From: Rhizobacter sp. | GTDB lineage: Bacteria; Pseudomonadota; Gammaproteobacteria; Burkholderiales; Burkholderiaceae_C | Direction of reading: 5' to 3' | DNA: 64,000 nucleotides | Assembly (NCBI GenBank): GCA_025350965.1 | Contig: JANXWV010000025.1 | Location: 1-64,000, forward strand | Shown here: piece after piece, positions 37,777-48,312 of the stretch | Numbering within the stretch: the first letter of the stretch is position 1 | Layout: every line of letters begins with the position of its first letter | The notes under the pieces: model-generated | The model's database searches: none | What the model was told of the DNA's origin: nothing | What the model saw: only the letters and a program-made list of their open reading frames with translations | Position numbers and translations under genes: made by a program

Positions 37777-38307
37777 TCAAGCCGTGGCCGCTGGCTTCGC
37801 GTCAACGATTCGGGTGCCGCACAACGCGTCGTGCCAGAACTGGCGCTGCGGGTGGAGAAGCGCCAGCATCGCGTAGGCGACGACCCCGATCGCAGCTGCT
37901 CCGAGCCCTTGCCAACCCTTCCATCCGTTCAGGGCACTGAGCAGCGCCGCCGGCGCAAACCAGGCACAGCTGGCGACAAAACGCATCAACGCTCGCACTT
38001 GAGACAAGCGTTGCCCTTGCGTCGTGACAACGCGCAGGTGCCACGTCTTCATCGGCAAGGTCTGGCCCGTGCCAGACCAGAACCAGGTGAAATAGACCGC
38101 GTAGATCAACAGCGTGATGATGCGCAGGGAGGCGTCGCTCTGCAGCAGGTGGCGGTGGCCTGTGAGCGCGACGAAGAGCGCGCCGATCACGCCCGGAATC
38201 AGACCGATGCCAAAGAGCAGCAAGCCTTCGTAGATGAACGATGCCATGCGCCGATTCAATCCCGGCGCCTGATGCGCACCGGCCACCATGACGGCCGACG
38301 CCGTCAT
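37777..38307 (-). CDS. RDD-family membrane protein
   Basis: A 176-residue RDD protein with three to four hydrophobic helices (about residues 25-47, 62-80, 108-125, 135-150). The family region includes an early Arg in LNRRMASFIYE and the late Asp of FWHDALCGT. Function is unknown; some RDD proteins act as ion exchangers. Its ATG overlaps the DUF3106 stop (ATGA), so it belongs to the sigma factor/DUF3619/DUF3106 block. Confidence 0.88.
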   Translation of the reverse strand: MTASAVMVAGAHQAPGLNRRMASFIYEGLLLFGIGLIPGVIGALFVALTGHRHLLQSDASLRIITLLIYAVYFTWFWSGTGQTLPMKTWHLRVVTTQGQRLSQVRALMRFVASCAWFAPAALLSALNGWKGWQGLGAAAIGVVAYAMLALLHPQRQFWHDALCGTRIVDAKPAATA

Positions 38308-39164
38308 GGTTGTTTCGGCGGGACGGGTTGGCTGGCCGACGCGGACCGGTTGGCCGCGCCTTGCGGCCCACGTTGCGGAAGCAGCGTGGCCTTGTCGACG
38401 AATTCTGGCGTCGCAGCGATCTTGGGCAACCCGGTTTGCTGGTGCGGTGGCGGATTCGGGCGCTTGGTCATCACCGTCGTCGTGGCGCCCGGGCCGGCTT
38501 GTACGATCGTCGGCGAAATGGGCTTCGGCGCTGCGGACGACGCGGGATTTGGCACAAGGTTCGATTTCGACTGCGGCAACTCACGACCGGACTTGTCGGT
38601 TCGAACGGCCGCTGCGGTGGTCGCAGTCTTGGGGCCTGCCTCGGCGCCGGCGCGCGGTGCCAGCGGCGCTGCTCGCGCAGCCAGTTCTCGCTTTTGCTCG
38701 TCCGGCAGCCTCTGATAAGCGTCCCATCGGGACTGCCGGTCTTGCGCGGGCAATTGTTTGGCTTCCTGAAAATTGACCCGGGCCTGGCCGCGCTCTTGCG
38801 GGGTCAGCTTGGTCCACTCGACCATGCGCGCTTGTACACGGCCTTGCTCGGTGGGCGACATCTTCGGGAAGCGCGCTGCCAGTTCCAACCACTTCTGTTT
38901 GCGCGGCGAGTCGATGGCCGACCAGTCGCCTTGCAGCGGTTGCAAGATGCTCTGTTGTGGCGGCTTCAGGTCGCCCCAGCGCACACCTTGTTCCGCAGCC
39001 GGCGGCCTGGCAGATGCGCGCGGTGCCGACGGCGCCTGCGCCTTTGATTGGAGTGGGAGTGCCAGCAGCGCGGCGCTGGCCAACACGGCGAACCAGAAAC
39101 TGCAGCCGAGCCTGGTGCCGAGCAGGTTGCAGGCGCGCTCGGAGGTCATCGACCGACAACTCAC
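38304..39164 (-). CDS. DUF3106 exported protein
   Basis: A 286-residue protein with a hydrophobic N-terminal segment (about residues 22-42, FWFAVLASAALLALPLQSKA) and a helical DUF3106 region. There, repeats such as WLELAARFPKMSPTEQGRVQ, WTKLTPQERGQARVNFQEAK and RWDAYQRLPDEQKRELAAR follow one another. The C-terminal 120 residues are Pro/Ala/Thr-rich and low in complexity. It resembles in style the LTxxQ helices of Spy/CpxP-like periplasmic proteins, but that is only a likeness. The start is GTG at 39164, overlapping the DUF3619 stop (GTGA). Confidence 0.85.
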   Translation of the reverse strand: MSCRSMTSERACNLLGTRLGCSFWFAVLASAALLALPLQSKAQAPSAPRASARPPAAEQGVRWGDLKPPQQSILQPLQGDWSAIDSPRKQKWLELAARFPKMSPTEQGRVQARMVEWTKLTPQERGQARVNFQEAKQLPAQDRQSRWDAYQRLPDEQKRELAARAAPLAPRAGAEAGPKTATTAAAVRTDKSGRELPQSKSNLVPNPASSAAPKPISPTIVQAGPGATTTVMTKRPNPPPHQQTGLPKIAATPEFVDKATLLPQRGPQGAANRSASASQPVPPKQP

Positions 39165-39601
39165 TCGTGCGGCGTCTTCAGGAATTCGGCGAAGCCGGCG
39201 TCGCTGTAGGCCGTCGGCGGCAGGTCGTCGGCCAGCAGTGCGGCGTCGATCTCAGCGGCTACGGAAATTTGTGCCTTGTCTTGCCACGTTTGAATCAGGA
39301 ACAAACCTGCCACAAGCGCAAAGGCCGGTACAACGGCGCCAATGCGCATCCACCAACCCCACCCGCCGCGACCCAGAACTGCAGCACCGGACGAACTGAC
39401 AACGATGGCTTGGGGCGAGTGAGCGACGCGGGCTGCGCGGCCGCGCTCAAGTGCCTTTTCGCGAGCGAATCGCAAACGCTCACCGAGGTCGGCCGCGAGT
39501 GAATCGGAGCGTTCGGTCAGATGCGCCGCCACACGAAACGCAAACCGAGCCTGGAGAGCGTCAACTGCGCTGGGCGAAGGAATATTGCTAGATTGATTCA
39601 T
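39161..39601 (-). CDS. DUF3619 membrane protein, candidate anti-sigma factor
   Basis: A 146-residue protein: a helical, charged N-terminal ~80 residues, one membrane helix at about 84-105 (WWMRIGAVVPAFALVAGLF region) and a short acidic C-terminal tail. The ATG overlaps the sigma-factor stop (ATGA). A single-pass protein coupled to an ECF-type sigma gene fits an anti-sigma factor, but the family has no proven function; this role is inferred. Confidence 0.82.
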   Translation of the reverse strand: MNQSSNIPSPSAVDALQARFAFRVAAHLTERSDSLAADLGERLRFAREKALERGRAARVAHSPQAIVVSSSGAAVLGRGGWGWWMRIGAVVPAFALVAGLFLIQTWQDKAQISVAAEIDAALLADDLPPTAYSDAGFAEFLKTPHE

Positions 39602-40164
39602 AGTGTGATCCCCTTCGCTTGCAACGCCTTGGCCAACGCATGCACTGCCCTGGAGCAGTGCGTCTTGACGCTGCCCTCAGAGCACCCCATGGCAGCGGCA
39701 GTTTCGGCAACGTCAAGTTCCTCCCAGTAACGCAGCAGGAAGGCTTCGCGTTGACGGCCCGGCAACTCGGCCACTTGCGCTTCAATCGCTAGCAAGATTT
39801 GCTCCCGCGACACGGAGTCTGCGGCACTCTCCGAAGCCATGGAGCCGCCCAGGGCTTCCAGGGTCTCCAGGATGTCGAAGTCTCCGTCGCTTCCAGCGGA
39901 TTCGAAGTCGGAGAAGTTCCGAACGACTGCGTTGCGCACCTTCTGGCGTCGGAACCAATCCATGGTGGCGTTCGACAAAATACGCTGGAACAGCAGCGGC
40001 AATTCCGCAGCCGGCCGATCAGCATACTTTTCGGAAAGCCGGATCATCGTGTCTTGAACGATGTCCAGAGCGGCATCCTCGTCGCGAACGGCATACACCG
40101 CGCGCTTGAAAGCACGCTTTTCGACGCTCTTGAGGAAGTCGGAGAGTTCTTTGTCGGAAGCCAA
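39598..40164 (-). CDS. RNA polymerase sigma factor, ECF-like
   Basis: A 188-residue sigma-70 family factor with region 2 (VRDEDAALDIVQDTMIRLSEKY, then RILSNATMDWFRRQKVR near 65) and region 4 (LPGRQREAFLLRYWEELDVAETAAAMGCSEGSVKTHCSRA near 140). There is no region 1 or 3. It starts at TTG 40164; no suitable ATG exists before region 2. It heads a minus-strand series with overlapping stops and starts into DUF3619, DUF3106 and RDD. It is divergent from ilvB with 244 nt between. Confidence 0.92.
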   Translation of the reverse strand: MASDKELSDFLKSVEKRAFKRAVYAVRDEDAALDIVQDTMIRLSEKYADRPAAELPLLFQRILSNATMDWFRRQKVRNAVVRNFSDFESAGSDGDFDILETLEALGGSMASESAADSVSREQILLAIEAQVAELPGRQREAFLLRYWEELDVAETAAAMGCSEGSVKTHCSRAVHALAKALQAKGITL

Positions 40165-40293
40165 GTGATGTGGGGTCGCAGGGCGCCAAGACCCGGCGCG
40201 ATTTCGATTATCTCATTCGCCCGACAGTGCGGCCGGCTCGTCTTCCGGCAATGACATAATCGCAGGTTGCACAACAGTTTTGGTCGAAAGCTT

Positions 40294-40312
40294 CACACCC
40301 AACCGGGGTGTG
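40294..40312 (+). other. Hairpin in the ilvB leader
   Basis: A 7-bp stem CACACCC (40294-40300) / GGGTGTG (40306-40312), loop aaccg, lies 97 nt before ilvB. It has no U-run. I found no Ile/Val/Leu-rich leader peptide in the 244-nt gap, so classical attenuation is not supported here. Confidence 0.35.
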
Positions 40313-40408
40313 CCGTGACTCGACCCTCAGGCACCACAACCGTCTCACGAGGACGCGCAGAGGTGCACCGATGGTTTTTCGTCAGAGAAATTCACAAAGG
40401 TTCCCGAC

Positions 40409-42181
40409 ATGGAATTTTCAACCGCAGAAGTCAAGCGGGCCGCATCGGCCCAAACCACCGCACCTGGCATTGAACCGAATGGTTCAGAGATCCTGGTTCG
40501 CAGCCTGCAGGCCGAGGGTGTCAAGTTCCTCTGGGGCTACCCCGGCGGAGCGGTTCTGTACATTTACGACGCGCTTTACAAGCAAGACACGATCGAGCAT
40601 GTGCTCGTGCGGCACGAGCAGGCCGCCGTGCACGCCGCCGATGGCTATGCGCGCGCCACCGGCGAAGTGGGCGTTGCGCTGGTCACCTCCGGCCCTGGTG
40701 TCACGAATGCGGTGACCGGCATTGCGACTGCCTACATGGACTCGATCCCGATGGTCATCATCACCGGGCAGGTTCCGACGGCAGCCATCGGCCTGGATGC
40801 TTTCCAGGAGTGCGACACCGTCGGCATCACGCGGCCCATCGTCAAGCACAACTTCCTCGTGAAAGACGTGCGCGATCTTGCCGTGACGATGAAGAAGGCA
40901 TTCCACATTGCCCGCACGGGCCGCCCTGGCCCGGTGGTCGTGGACGTGCCAAAGGACGTATCGCTCAAGACCGCGCCGTTTCACTACCCCGACCGGGTCG
41001 AGATGCGCTCGTACAACCCGGTTCGCAAGGGTCACGGGGGGCAGATCCGCAAGGCGGTGCAATTGCTGCTGGCTGCAAAGCGCCCGTACATCTACACCGG
41101 CGGCGGCGTGGTTCTCGGCAATGCGTCGGCCGAGTTGCGCGAACTCGCTGACATGTTGGGCTTCCCTTGCACCAACACGCTCATGGGCCTGGGTGCCATT
41201 GCGGCGAGCGACCCCAAATTCCTGGGCATGCTGGGCATGCACGGCACGTTCGAAGCCAACATGACAATGCAGAACTGCGACGTTCTGCTGGCCGTCGGTG
41301 CGCGCTTCGATGACCGCGTGATCGGCAACCCGCAGCACTTTGCTTCGGTGGAACGAAAGATCATCCACGTCGACATCGACCCGTCGTCGATTTCGAAGCG
41401 CGTGCGGGTCGACATTCCCATCGTCGGTGACGTGAAGGACGTGCTGGTCGAACTGATTGCGCAACTCCGCGAAGCGCACGCCAAGCCCGACGTCAAGGCC
41501 ATGTCGACCTGGTGGAGCCAGATCAACGAATGGCGCAAGAAGGATTGCCTGAAGTTCACGAACAGCACCGAGGTGATCAAGCCGCAGTACGTGGTTGAAA
41601 CGCTCTGGGAACTCACCAAGGACAGCGATGCCTACATCACGTCCGACGTGGGCCAGCACCAGATGTGGGCGGCGCAGTACTACCGCTTCGATCAGCCTCG
41701 GCGCTGGATCAACTCCGGTGGTCTTGGCACGATGGGCGTCGGCTTGCCGTACGCCATGGGCATCAAGCTCGCGAAGCCAGATGCGGATGTGTTCTGCATT
41801 ACCGGCGAAGGCTCGATCCAGATGTGCATCCAGGAGTTGTCGACCTGCCTCCAGTACAAGACCCCGGTGAAGATCATTTCTTTGAACAACCGTTATCTGG
41901 GCATGGTGCGGCAGTGGCAGCAAATCGACTACGGCGGCCGCTACTCGCACAGCTACATGGACGCATTGCCTGACTTCGTGAAACTCGCAGAGGCCTATGG
42001 TCACGTCGGCCTGAAAATCGAGAAGCCGTCGGACGTGGAAGGCGCGTTGCGCGAGGCGATCCGCCTGAAGGATCGCACGGTGTTCCTCGACATCCGCACC
42101 GACCCGACCGAGAACGTCTGGCCGATGGTCAAGGCGGGCAAGGGAATCTCCGAAATGCTGCTGGGTTCCGAAGACCTGTGA
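40409..42181 (+). CDS. ilvB: Acetolactate synthase large subunit
   Basis: A 590-residue ThDP enzyme starting valine, leucine and isoleucine synthesis. The PYR domain carries the catalytic Glu in VLVRHEQAAVHAADGYAR near residue 65. A central FAD-binding domain follows, then the PP domain with the GEGSIQMCIQELSTC...NNRYLGMVRQWQ metal/ThDP segment near 470-500. ilvN and ilvC follow. AAAGG lies eight bases before the ATG. A non-standard ~25-residue polar N-terminal tail precedes the PYR domain. Confidence 0.96.
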   Translation: MEFSTAEVKRAASAQTTAPGIEPNGSEILVRSLQAEGVKFLWGYPGGAVLYIYDALYKQDTIEHVLVRHEQAAVHAADGYARATGEVGVALVTSGPGVTNAVTGIATAYMDSIPMVIITGQVPTAAIGLDAFQECDTVGITRPIVKHNFLVKDVRDLAVTMKKAFHIARTGRPGPVVVDVPKDVSLKTAPFHYPDRVEMRSYNPVRKGHGGQIRKAVQLLLAAKRPYIYTGGGVVLGNASAELRELADMLGFPCTNTLMGLGAIAASDPKFLGMLGMHGTFEANMTMQNCDVLLAVGARFDDRVIGNPQHFASVERKIIHVDIDPSSISKRVRVDIPIVGDVKDVLVELIAQLREAHAKPDVKAMSTWWSQINEWRKKDCLKFTNSTEVIKPQYVVETLWELTKDSDAYITSDVGQHQMWAAQYYRFDQPRRWINSGGLGTMGVGLPYAMGIKLAKPDADVFCITGEGSIQMCIQELSTCLQYKTPVKIISLNNRYLGMVRQWQQIDYGGRYSHSYMDALPDFVKLAEAYGHVGLKIEKPSDVEGALREAIRLKDRTVFLDIRTDPTENVWPMVKAGKGISEMLLGSEDL

Positions 42182-42339
42182 TGCGCTGAACGCGGTGGTG
42201 GGGCAGGGCGTTACCGCGCCCGGCCGTGCCGGATGCGGAATGCGCCGATCAACTTCGGCGAATCGACTCAACTCACTCACAGCGTGGCCACGGGCCGCCG
42301 GTTACCGCCGTCGGCCTCAAGAGCACGCTTCACATCACC

Positions 42340-42831
42340 ATGAAACACATCATTGCCCTGCTGCTCGAAAACGAGCCCGGCGCGCTGTCGCGCGTGGTCG
42401 GCCTGTTCTCGGCCCGTGGTTACAACATCGAAAGCCTGACAGTCGCGCCGACCGAAGACGCATCGCTGTCGCGCATGACCATCGTCACGACCGGCTCGGA
42501 CGAGGTCATCGAGCAGATCACCAAGCACCTGAACCGCCTGATCGAAGTCGTGAAGGTTGTCGACCTGACCGAAGGTTCGTTCACCGAACGTGAGCTGATG
42601 CTCATCAAAGTGCGCGCGGTCGGCAAGGAACGCGACGAGATGAAGCGCATGGCCGACATCTTCCGCGGCCGCATCATTGACGTGACCGAGAAAAGCTACA
42701 CGATCGAGCTGACAGGCGACGCCAGCAAGCTCGATGCATTCCTGGTGGCCATCGACCGCGCTGCCATTCTTGAAACCGTGCGCACCGGCACCAGCGGGAT
42801 CGGTCGCGGCGAGCGGATCCTCCGCGTCTAG
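42340..42831 (+). CDS. ilvN: Acetolactate synthase small (regulatory) subunit
   Basis: A 163-residue regulatory subunit with an N-terminal ACT domain (MKHIIALLLENEPGALSRVVGLFSARGYNIESL) and a C-terminal ALS-small domain (ELMLIKVRAVGKERDE). It raises IlvB activity and confers valine feedback inhibition. ATG 42340 is the proper start; upstream in-frame extensions lack the fold. It lies 158 nt after ilvB; I see no gene in that gap. Confidence 0.97.
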   Translation: MKHIIALLLENEPGALSRVVGLFSARGYNIESLTVAPTEDASLSRMTIVTTGSDEVIEQITKHLNRLIEVVKVVDLTEGSFTERELMLIKVRAVGKERDEMKRMADIFRGRIIDVTEKSYTIELTGDASKLDAFLVAIDRAAILETVRTGTSGIGRGERILRV

Positions 42832-43887
<1,056 letters not shown>

Positions 43888-43929
43888 TTCGACGGTGCAC
43901 ACAGCGGGCGCAGGACTATCCTCGGCACC

Positions 43930-44757
43930 ATGAACGACGCTCCATTGCATGAGGACGAGCCTGCGCTCGCGGTTGAAAATCGCCCGCGCCGCAAGGGCGT
44001 CTATGTGTTGCCGAACGCCATCACGCTGGCGGCGCTGTTCTCGGGTTTTTACGCCATCGTGATGGCCATCAATGGGCGCTTCGAGGTGTCGTGCATCGCT
44101 GTGTTCTGCTCGGCGGTGCTCGACAGTCTTGACGGGCGCGTGGCACGCATGACGAACTCGCAAAGCGCTTTCGGTGAGCAGATGGACAGCTTGTCCGACA
44201 TGGTGAGCTTCGGCGCTGCGCCGGCCCTCATCGTTTACATCTGGGCGCTGAAAGACCTGGGCAAGGCGGGCTGGATTCCGGCGTTCGTGTACATCGCCGG
44301 CGCGGCACTGCGGCTCGCGCGGTTCAACGTGAACATCGGCGTGGTCGACAAGCGCTTCTTTCAGGGCTTGCCGAGCCCGGCGGCTGCGGCCATCGTGATC
44401 GGTCTGGTTTGGGTGGTGGACGACTCCGGCTACAAGGGCGTCTCGCAGATACCGCTGTTTGCCTGGACGGCTTTTGCCGTGACGCTGTTCGCCGGCCTGT
44501 CGATGGTGACCAATGCACCGTTTTACAGCTTCAAGGTCGTGGGTTCGCGGCGCACCGTGCCGTTCATCGTGATCGTGGCCATTGCGCTGGGCATTGCAGT
44601 CGTGGCGTTGGACCCGCCGCATGTGCTGTTCGCAGTGTTTTGCGCCTATGGTTTGTCGGGCTACGTGGTCTATGGCTGGCGCAAGATGAAGGGCAAGCGC
44701 ACCAGCGTGATCGTCACGTCGACCGACGACCCCGACGAACAGAGCCTGCACCGCTGA
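43930..44757 (+). CDS. pssA: CDP-diacylglycerol-serine O-phosphatidyltransferase
   Basis: A 275-residue membrane enzyme for phosphatidylserine, the precursor of phosphatidylethanolamine. The CDP-alcohol phosphotransferase motif D-G-x2-A-R-x8-G-x3-D-x3-D is complete in DSLDGRVARMTNSQS followed by AFGEQMDSLSD (near residues 65-90). About eight membrane segments span the rest. The ilvC-pssA-leuA order is known from Burkholderiales. The leucine leader starts 34 nt after its stop. Confidence 0.95.
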   Translation: MNDAPLHEDEPALAVENRPRRKGVYVLPNAITLAALFSGFYAIVMAINGRFEVSCIAVFCSAVLDSLDGRVARMTNSQSAFGEQMDSLSDMVSFGAAPALIVYIWALKDLGKAGWIPAFVYIAGAALRLARFNVNIGVVDKRFFQGLPSPAAAAIVIGLVWVVDDSGYKGVSQIPLFAWTAFAVTLFAGLSMVTNAPFYSFKVVGSRRTVPFIVIVAIALGIAVVALDPPHVLFAVFCAYGLSGYVVYGWRKMKGKRTSVIVTSTDDPDEQSLHR

Positions 44758-44778
44758 GGTGCTCCCGTTTGCCCGTGC

Positions 44779-44784
44779 TACATT
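44779..44784 (+). promoter_or_regulatory. Candidate -10 element of the leuA leader
   Basis: TACATT lies 8 nt before the leader-peptide ATG, so the transcript would begin at or very near that ATG. No good -35 is visible (TGAGGT at 44755-44760, 18 nt away). Confidence 0.4.
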
Positions 44785-44791
44785 CCGCCCC

Positions 44792-44848
44792 ATGACGTTC
44801 TCGGCCTGCTCAACGCTGCTACTCCTAGGAGACCTTCGGGCTCGCTAG
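44792..44848 (+). CDS. Leucine leader peptide of leuA
   Basis: An 18-residue frame reading MTFSACSTLLLLGDLRAR. Four consecutive Leu codons (CTG CTA CTC CTA at 44816-44827), two of them the rare CTA, are typical of leu attenuation leaders. It is followed by a terminator hairpin and then leuA. No Shine-Dalgarno sequence precedes the ATG, and a -10-like TACATT ends 7 nt upstream, so translation may be leaderless. The role is inferred from the pattern. Confidence 0.72.
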   Translation: MTFSACSTLLLLGDLRAR

Positions 44849-44874
44849 TCGATCACGTCCACACGTTTTCCGAT

Positions 44875-44917
44875 CAAACGGCCCGTATGCAACCTGCAGC
44901 GGGCCGTTTGCCATTTC
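44875..44917 (+). terminator. leuA attenuator terminator
   Basis: An 11-bp perfect stem CAAACGGCCCG (44875-44885) / CGGGCCGTTTG (44900-44910) is followed by ccatttc, a weak U-tract. The 5' arm (GGCCCG, 44880-44885) can alternatively pair with CGGGCT at 44837-44842 at the end of the leader frame, a possible antiterminator. Confidence 0.72.
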
Positions 44918-44959
44918 AGAAGCTGCAGTTTGCGAACCCGACTCACCGGAGCCATCGAG

Positions 44960-46669
44960 ATGTTGAAGCAACCTGCCCACAAGTACCGCGCCTTCGCGCC
45001 CATTGCTTTGCCCGATCGCACGTGGCCCGATGCCATGCTGAAGCGTGCACCCATCTGGCTCAGCACCGACCTGCGGGACGGCAACCAGGCGCTGATCGAG
45101 CCGATGGACAGCGAACGCAAGCTGCGCATGTTCGAGATGCTGGTACGGATCGGCTTCAAGGAAATCGAGGTCGGTTTTCCGTCGGCGTCGCAAACCGACT
45201 TCGACTTCGTGCGACTGCTGATCGAGCGCGACCTGATCCCCGCGGACGTGACGATTCAGGTGCTCACCCAAGCCCGAGCAGCGCTGATCGAACGCACCTT
45301 CGAATCGGTGCGCGGCGCGCGCCGCGTAATCGTGCACCTGTACAACGCCGTGGCGCCGGTGATGCGGCGGGTGGTACTCGGCATGAACGATGACGAGATC
45401 GTCGAACTCGCGGTCACGCACACGCGCATGATCCGCACGCTCGCGGCCACGCAGTCCGGCACCGAGTTCGGCTTCGAATACTCGCCGGAGATGTTCTCCG
45501 GCACCGAACTCGCGTTCTCGAAGCGCGTGGTCGATGCGGTCACTGCCGCATGGGGCGCGACGCCGGCCCGACCTTGCATCATCAACCTGCCTGCCACGGT
45601 GGAGCATTCCACGCCGAACATCTTCGCCGACATGATCGAATGGATGCACCGGCACCTCGAACGGCGCGACGCCATCGTCTTGTCGGTGCACCCGCACAAC
45701 GACCGAGGCACCGGCACCGCAGCCGGGGAGTTCGCATTGATGGCTGGGGCTGACCGCATCGAAGGTTGCCTCTTCGGCAACGGCGAGCGCACCGGCAACG
45801 TCGACCTGGTGAACATCGCACTCAACCTCTATACGCAGGGCGTCTCGCCAGGGCTGGACTTTTCCGACATCGACGAGGTGCGACGCTGCGTCGAGCACTG
45901 CAACCAGTTGCCGGTGCACCCACGCCACCCGTATGCCGGCGACCTGGTCTACACCTCTTTCTCGGGCTCTCACCAGGACGCGATAAAGAAGGCCTTCGCC
46001 GCGCGCCAGGAAGGTGGCAAAGACGGCGACGTGTGGGACATGCCCTACCTGCCCATCGACCCGAAAGACGTGGGGCGCAGCTACGATGCAGTGATCCGCG
46101 TGAACAGCCAGTCGGGCAAGGGCGGCATCTCGTACCTCCTGGAGGCCGAATACGGCGTGGAACTGCCGCGCAGGCTGCAGATCGAGTTCAGCCAGGTCGT
46201 GCAGGCCGTGCTCGACGACAGCGGCAGGGAACTGATCGCCGCCGACCTTTGGCGCATCTTCGAGCACGAATACGGCATCGATGCGCAGGCGACGGCGCGA
46301 GTCGGCCACCCGGTGGTCAGCGAAGACAGTAGCGGCGTGTCATCGCTGCGAACGCAGGCCGTGCTCAGTGACAGGCGCCTCGACATTGTCGGTTCGGGCA
46401 GCGGGCCGATCGATGCCTTCGTGAACGGGCTGAACCGGCACCTGGACGCCGGCGTGCGCGTGCTCGACTACCACGAGCATTCCATCGGCAGTGGGGCCGA
46501 CGCGCGCGCCGTGGCCTACCTGGAACTGCGCTTTGGCGACGCGCTGACGCTCTTCGGTGTGGGCATCGACACCAACATCGTCTCGGCATCGCTCAAAGCC
46601 ATCACCGGCGGCGTGCAACGCGCCGCCGCGCGCGGGGCCATTCGCATCGTCAGCCCGGCGCTCGCCTAG
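44960..46669 (+). CDS. leuA: 2-Isopropylmalate synthase, long type
   Basis: A 569-residue alpha-IPMS of the long, actinobacterial/beta-proteobacterial type, with N-terminal [20 protein letters not shown]. The HMGL-like TIM barrel has the metal motif [12 protein letters not shown] near residue 37 and [16 protein letters not shown] near 250. The C-terminal LeuA regulatory domain spans about 440-560. It commits 2-oxoisovalerate and acetyl-CoA to leucine. ATG 44960 is used with GGAG nine bases before. A second, different leuA follows 60 nt downstream. Confidence 0.95.
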   Translation: MLKQPAHKYRAFAPIALPDRTWPDAMLKRAPIWLSTDLRDGNQALIEPMDSERKLRMFEMLVRIGFKEIEVGFPSASQTDFDFVRLLIERDLIPADVTIQVLTQARAALIERTFESVRGARRVIVHLYNAVAPVMRRVVLGMNDDEIVELAVTHTRMIRTLAATQSGTEFGFEYSPEMFSGTELAFSKRVVDAVTAAWGATPARPCIINLPATVEHSTPNIFADMIEWMHRHLERRDAIVLSVHPHNDRGTGTAAGEFALMAGADRIEGCLFGNGERTGNVDLVNIALNLYTQGVSPGLDFSDIDEVRRCVEHCNQLPVHPRHPYAGDLVYTSFSGSHQDAIKKAFAARQEGGKDGDVWDMPYLPIDPKDVGRSYDAVIRVNSQSGKGGISYLLEAEYGVELPRRLQIEFSQVVQAVLDDSGRELIAADLWRIFEHEYGIDAQATARVGHPVVSEDSSGVSSLRTQAVLSDRRLDIVGSGSGPIDAFVNGLNRHLDAGVRVLDYHEHSIGSGADARAVAYLELRFGDALTLFGVGIDTNIVSASLKAITGGVQRAAARGAIRIVSPALA

Positions 46670-46729
46670 ACTCGCGCGCCAAGCGCGCGCTGCAACACTC
46701 GTTTCATCCCGTCCACCAGGAGCACCCTC

Positions 46730-48271
46730 ATGTCCGACAAGCTCATCATCTTCGACACGACCCTTCGTGACGGCGAACAGTCGCCCGGCGCCTCGATGAC
46801 CAAGGACGAAAAGCTGCGCATCGCACGCCAGCTCGAACGGCTGAAGGTCGACGTGATCGAGGCCGGGTTCGCAGCCTCGTCGAACGGTGACTTCGAAGCC
46901 GTGAGGGCTATCGCCCACGCCATCAAGGACAGCACGGTGTGCTCGCTGGCCCGCGCCAACGACCGCGACATCTCGCGGGCCGCCGAGGCCTTGCAAGGCG
47001 GTGCGTCGACACGCATTCACCTGTTCCTGGCGACGAGTGCGTTGCACATGGAGAAGAAGTTGCGCATGACGCCCGACCAGGTGTTCGAGCAGGCGCGATT
47101 GGCCACGCGCTTTGCGCGCAACTTGTCCGGCGACGTGGAGTTCTCGCCCGAAGACGGCTACCGCTCCGACCCCGACTTCCTGTGCCGCGTGCTGGAGGCC
47201 GTGATCAACGAAGGCGCAACCACGATCAACGTGCCGGACACCGTCGGCTACGCCATCCCCGAGCTGTACGGCAACTTTCTGCGCGTGCTGCGCGAACGCA
47301 TCCCGAATTCGGACAAGGCCGTGTGGTCGGTGCATTGCCACAACGACCTGGGCATGGCCGTGGCCAACTCGCTGGCCGGCGTGACGATTGGCGGAGCGCG
47401 GCAAGTGGAGTGCACGATCAACGGCCTCGGTGAGCGCGCTGGAAACTGCTCGCTTGAAGAAGTGGTGATGGCTGTGAAGACGCGGCACGACTACTTCGGG
47501 CTGACGGTCGGAATCGACACCTCGCAGATCGTGCCTGCCTCTCGGCTGGTCGCGCAGACGACCGGCTTCGTCGTTCAGCCGAACAAGGCAGTGGTCGGTG
47601 CGAACGCATTCGCACACGCGTCGGGCATTCACCAGGACGGCGTGCTCAAGGCGCGCGACACCTATGAAATCATGCGGGCGGAAGACGTTGGCTGGGCCGC
47701 CAACAAGATCGTGCTGGGCAAGCTGTCGGGGCGCAATGCGTTCAAGCAGCGCTTGAAGGAACTGGGCATCGAGCTCGAGTCTGAAACCGAGATCAATGCA
47801 GCGTTCGCCAAGTTCAAGGAACTTGCCGACCGCAAGAGCGACATCTTCGACGAAGACATCCTCGCGCTCGTGATGGACGAGTCCGTGACCGCCGAGCATG
47901 AACACTATCGGCTGCTGTCGCTTGCGCAGCGCTCCGAGACCGGAGAGCGGCCGCATGCGCGCGTGGCGTTCGCCGCCGGTGACGTGGAGCACCACGCGGA
48001 AAGCGATGGCAACGGCCCGGTCGACGCGAGCCTGAAGGCCATCGAATCGCGTGTGCAAAGTGGGGCGGAAATGCTGCTGTATTCGGTCAATGCGATTACG
48101 TCGGGCAGCACAGAATCGCAAGGCGAAGTGACGGTGAGGCTGCAGCTCGGCGGGCGGGTGGTGAACGGGGTCGGCGCCGACCCGGACATCGTGGTGGCAT
48201 CGGCCAAAGCGTACTTGTCGGCGTTGAACAAGCTGCACAGCAAGGTCGAACGCGTGGCCGCGCAAGGTTGA
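46730..48271 (+). CDS. leuA: 2-Isopropylmalate synthase, classical type
   Basis: A 513-residue IPMS of the E. coli type (523 residues) with [15 protein letters not shown] near residue 10, the metal motif [15 protein letters not shown] near 200, [17 protein letters not shown] near 232 and a C-terminal regulatory domain (about 385-510). An AGGAGCACC element precedes the ATG. It is only about a quarter identical by eye to the tandem upstream gene, so this is not a recent duplication. Both genes would be read from the leucine leader transcript. Confidence 0.95.
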   Translation: MSDKLIIFDTTLRDGEQSPGASMTKDEKLRIARQLERLKVDVIEAGFAASSNGDFEAVRAIAHAIKDSTVCSLARANDRDISRAAEALQGGASTRIHLFLATSALHMEKKLRMTPDQVFEQARLATRFARNLSGDVEFSPEDGYRSDPDFLCRVLEAVINEGATTINVPDTVGYAIPELYGNFLRVLRERIPNSDKAVWSVHCHNDLGMAVANSLAGVTIGGARQVECTINGLGERAGNCSLEEVVMAVKTRHDYFGLTVGIDTSQIVPASRLVAQTTGFVVQPNKAVVGANAFAHASGIHQDGVLKARDTYEIMRAEDVGWAANKIVLGKLSGRNAFKQRLKELGIELESETEINAAFAKFKELADRKSDIFDEDILALVMDESVTAEHEHYRLLSLAQRSETGERPHARVAFAAGDVEHHAESDGNGPVDASLKAIESRVQSGAEMLLYSVNAITSGSTESQGEVTVRLQLGGRVVNGVGADPDIVVASAKAYLSALNKLHSKVERVAAQG

Positions 48272-48312
48272 CCGTTTCAAGCATTTGTCACGATCGCAGA
48301 CCGCACTTGAGG

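Noticed and set aside
40165-40408. Ile/Val/Leu leader peptide before ilvB
   Set aside because: All short frames I read in this gap lack runs of branched-chain codons, and the one hairpin has no U-tract.
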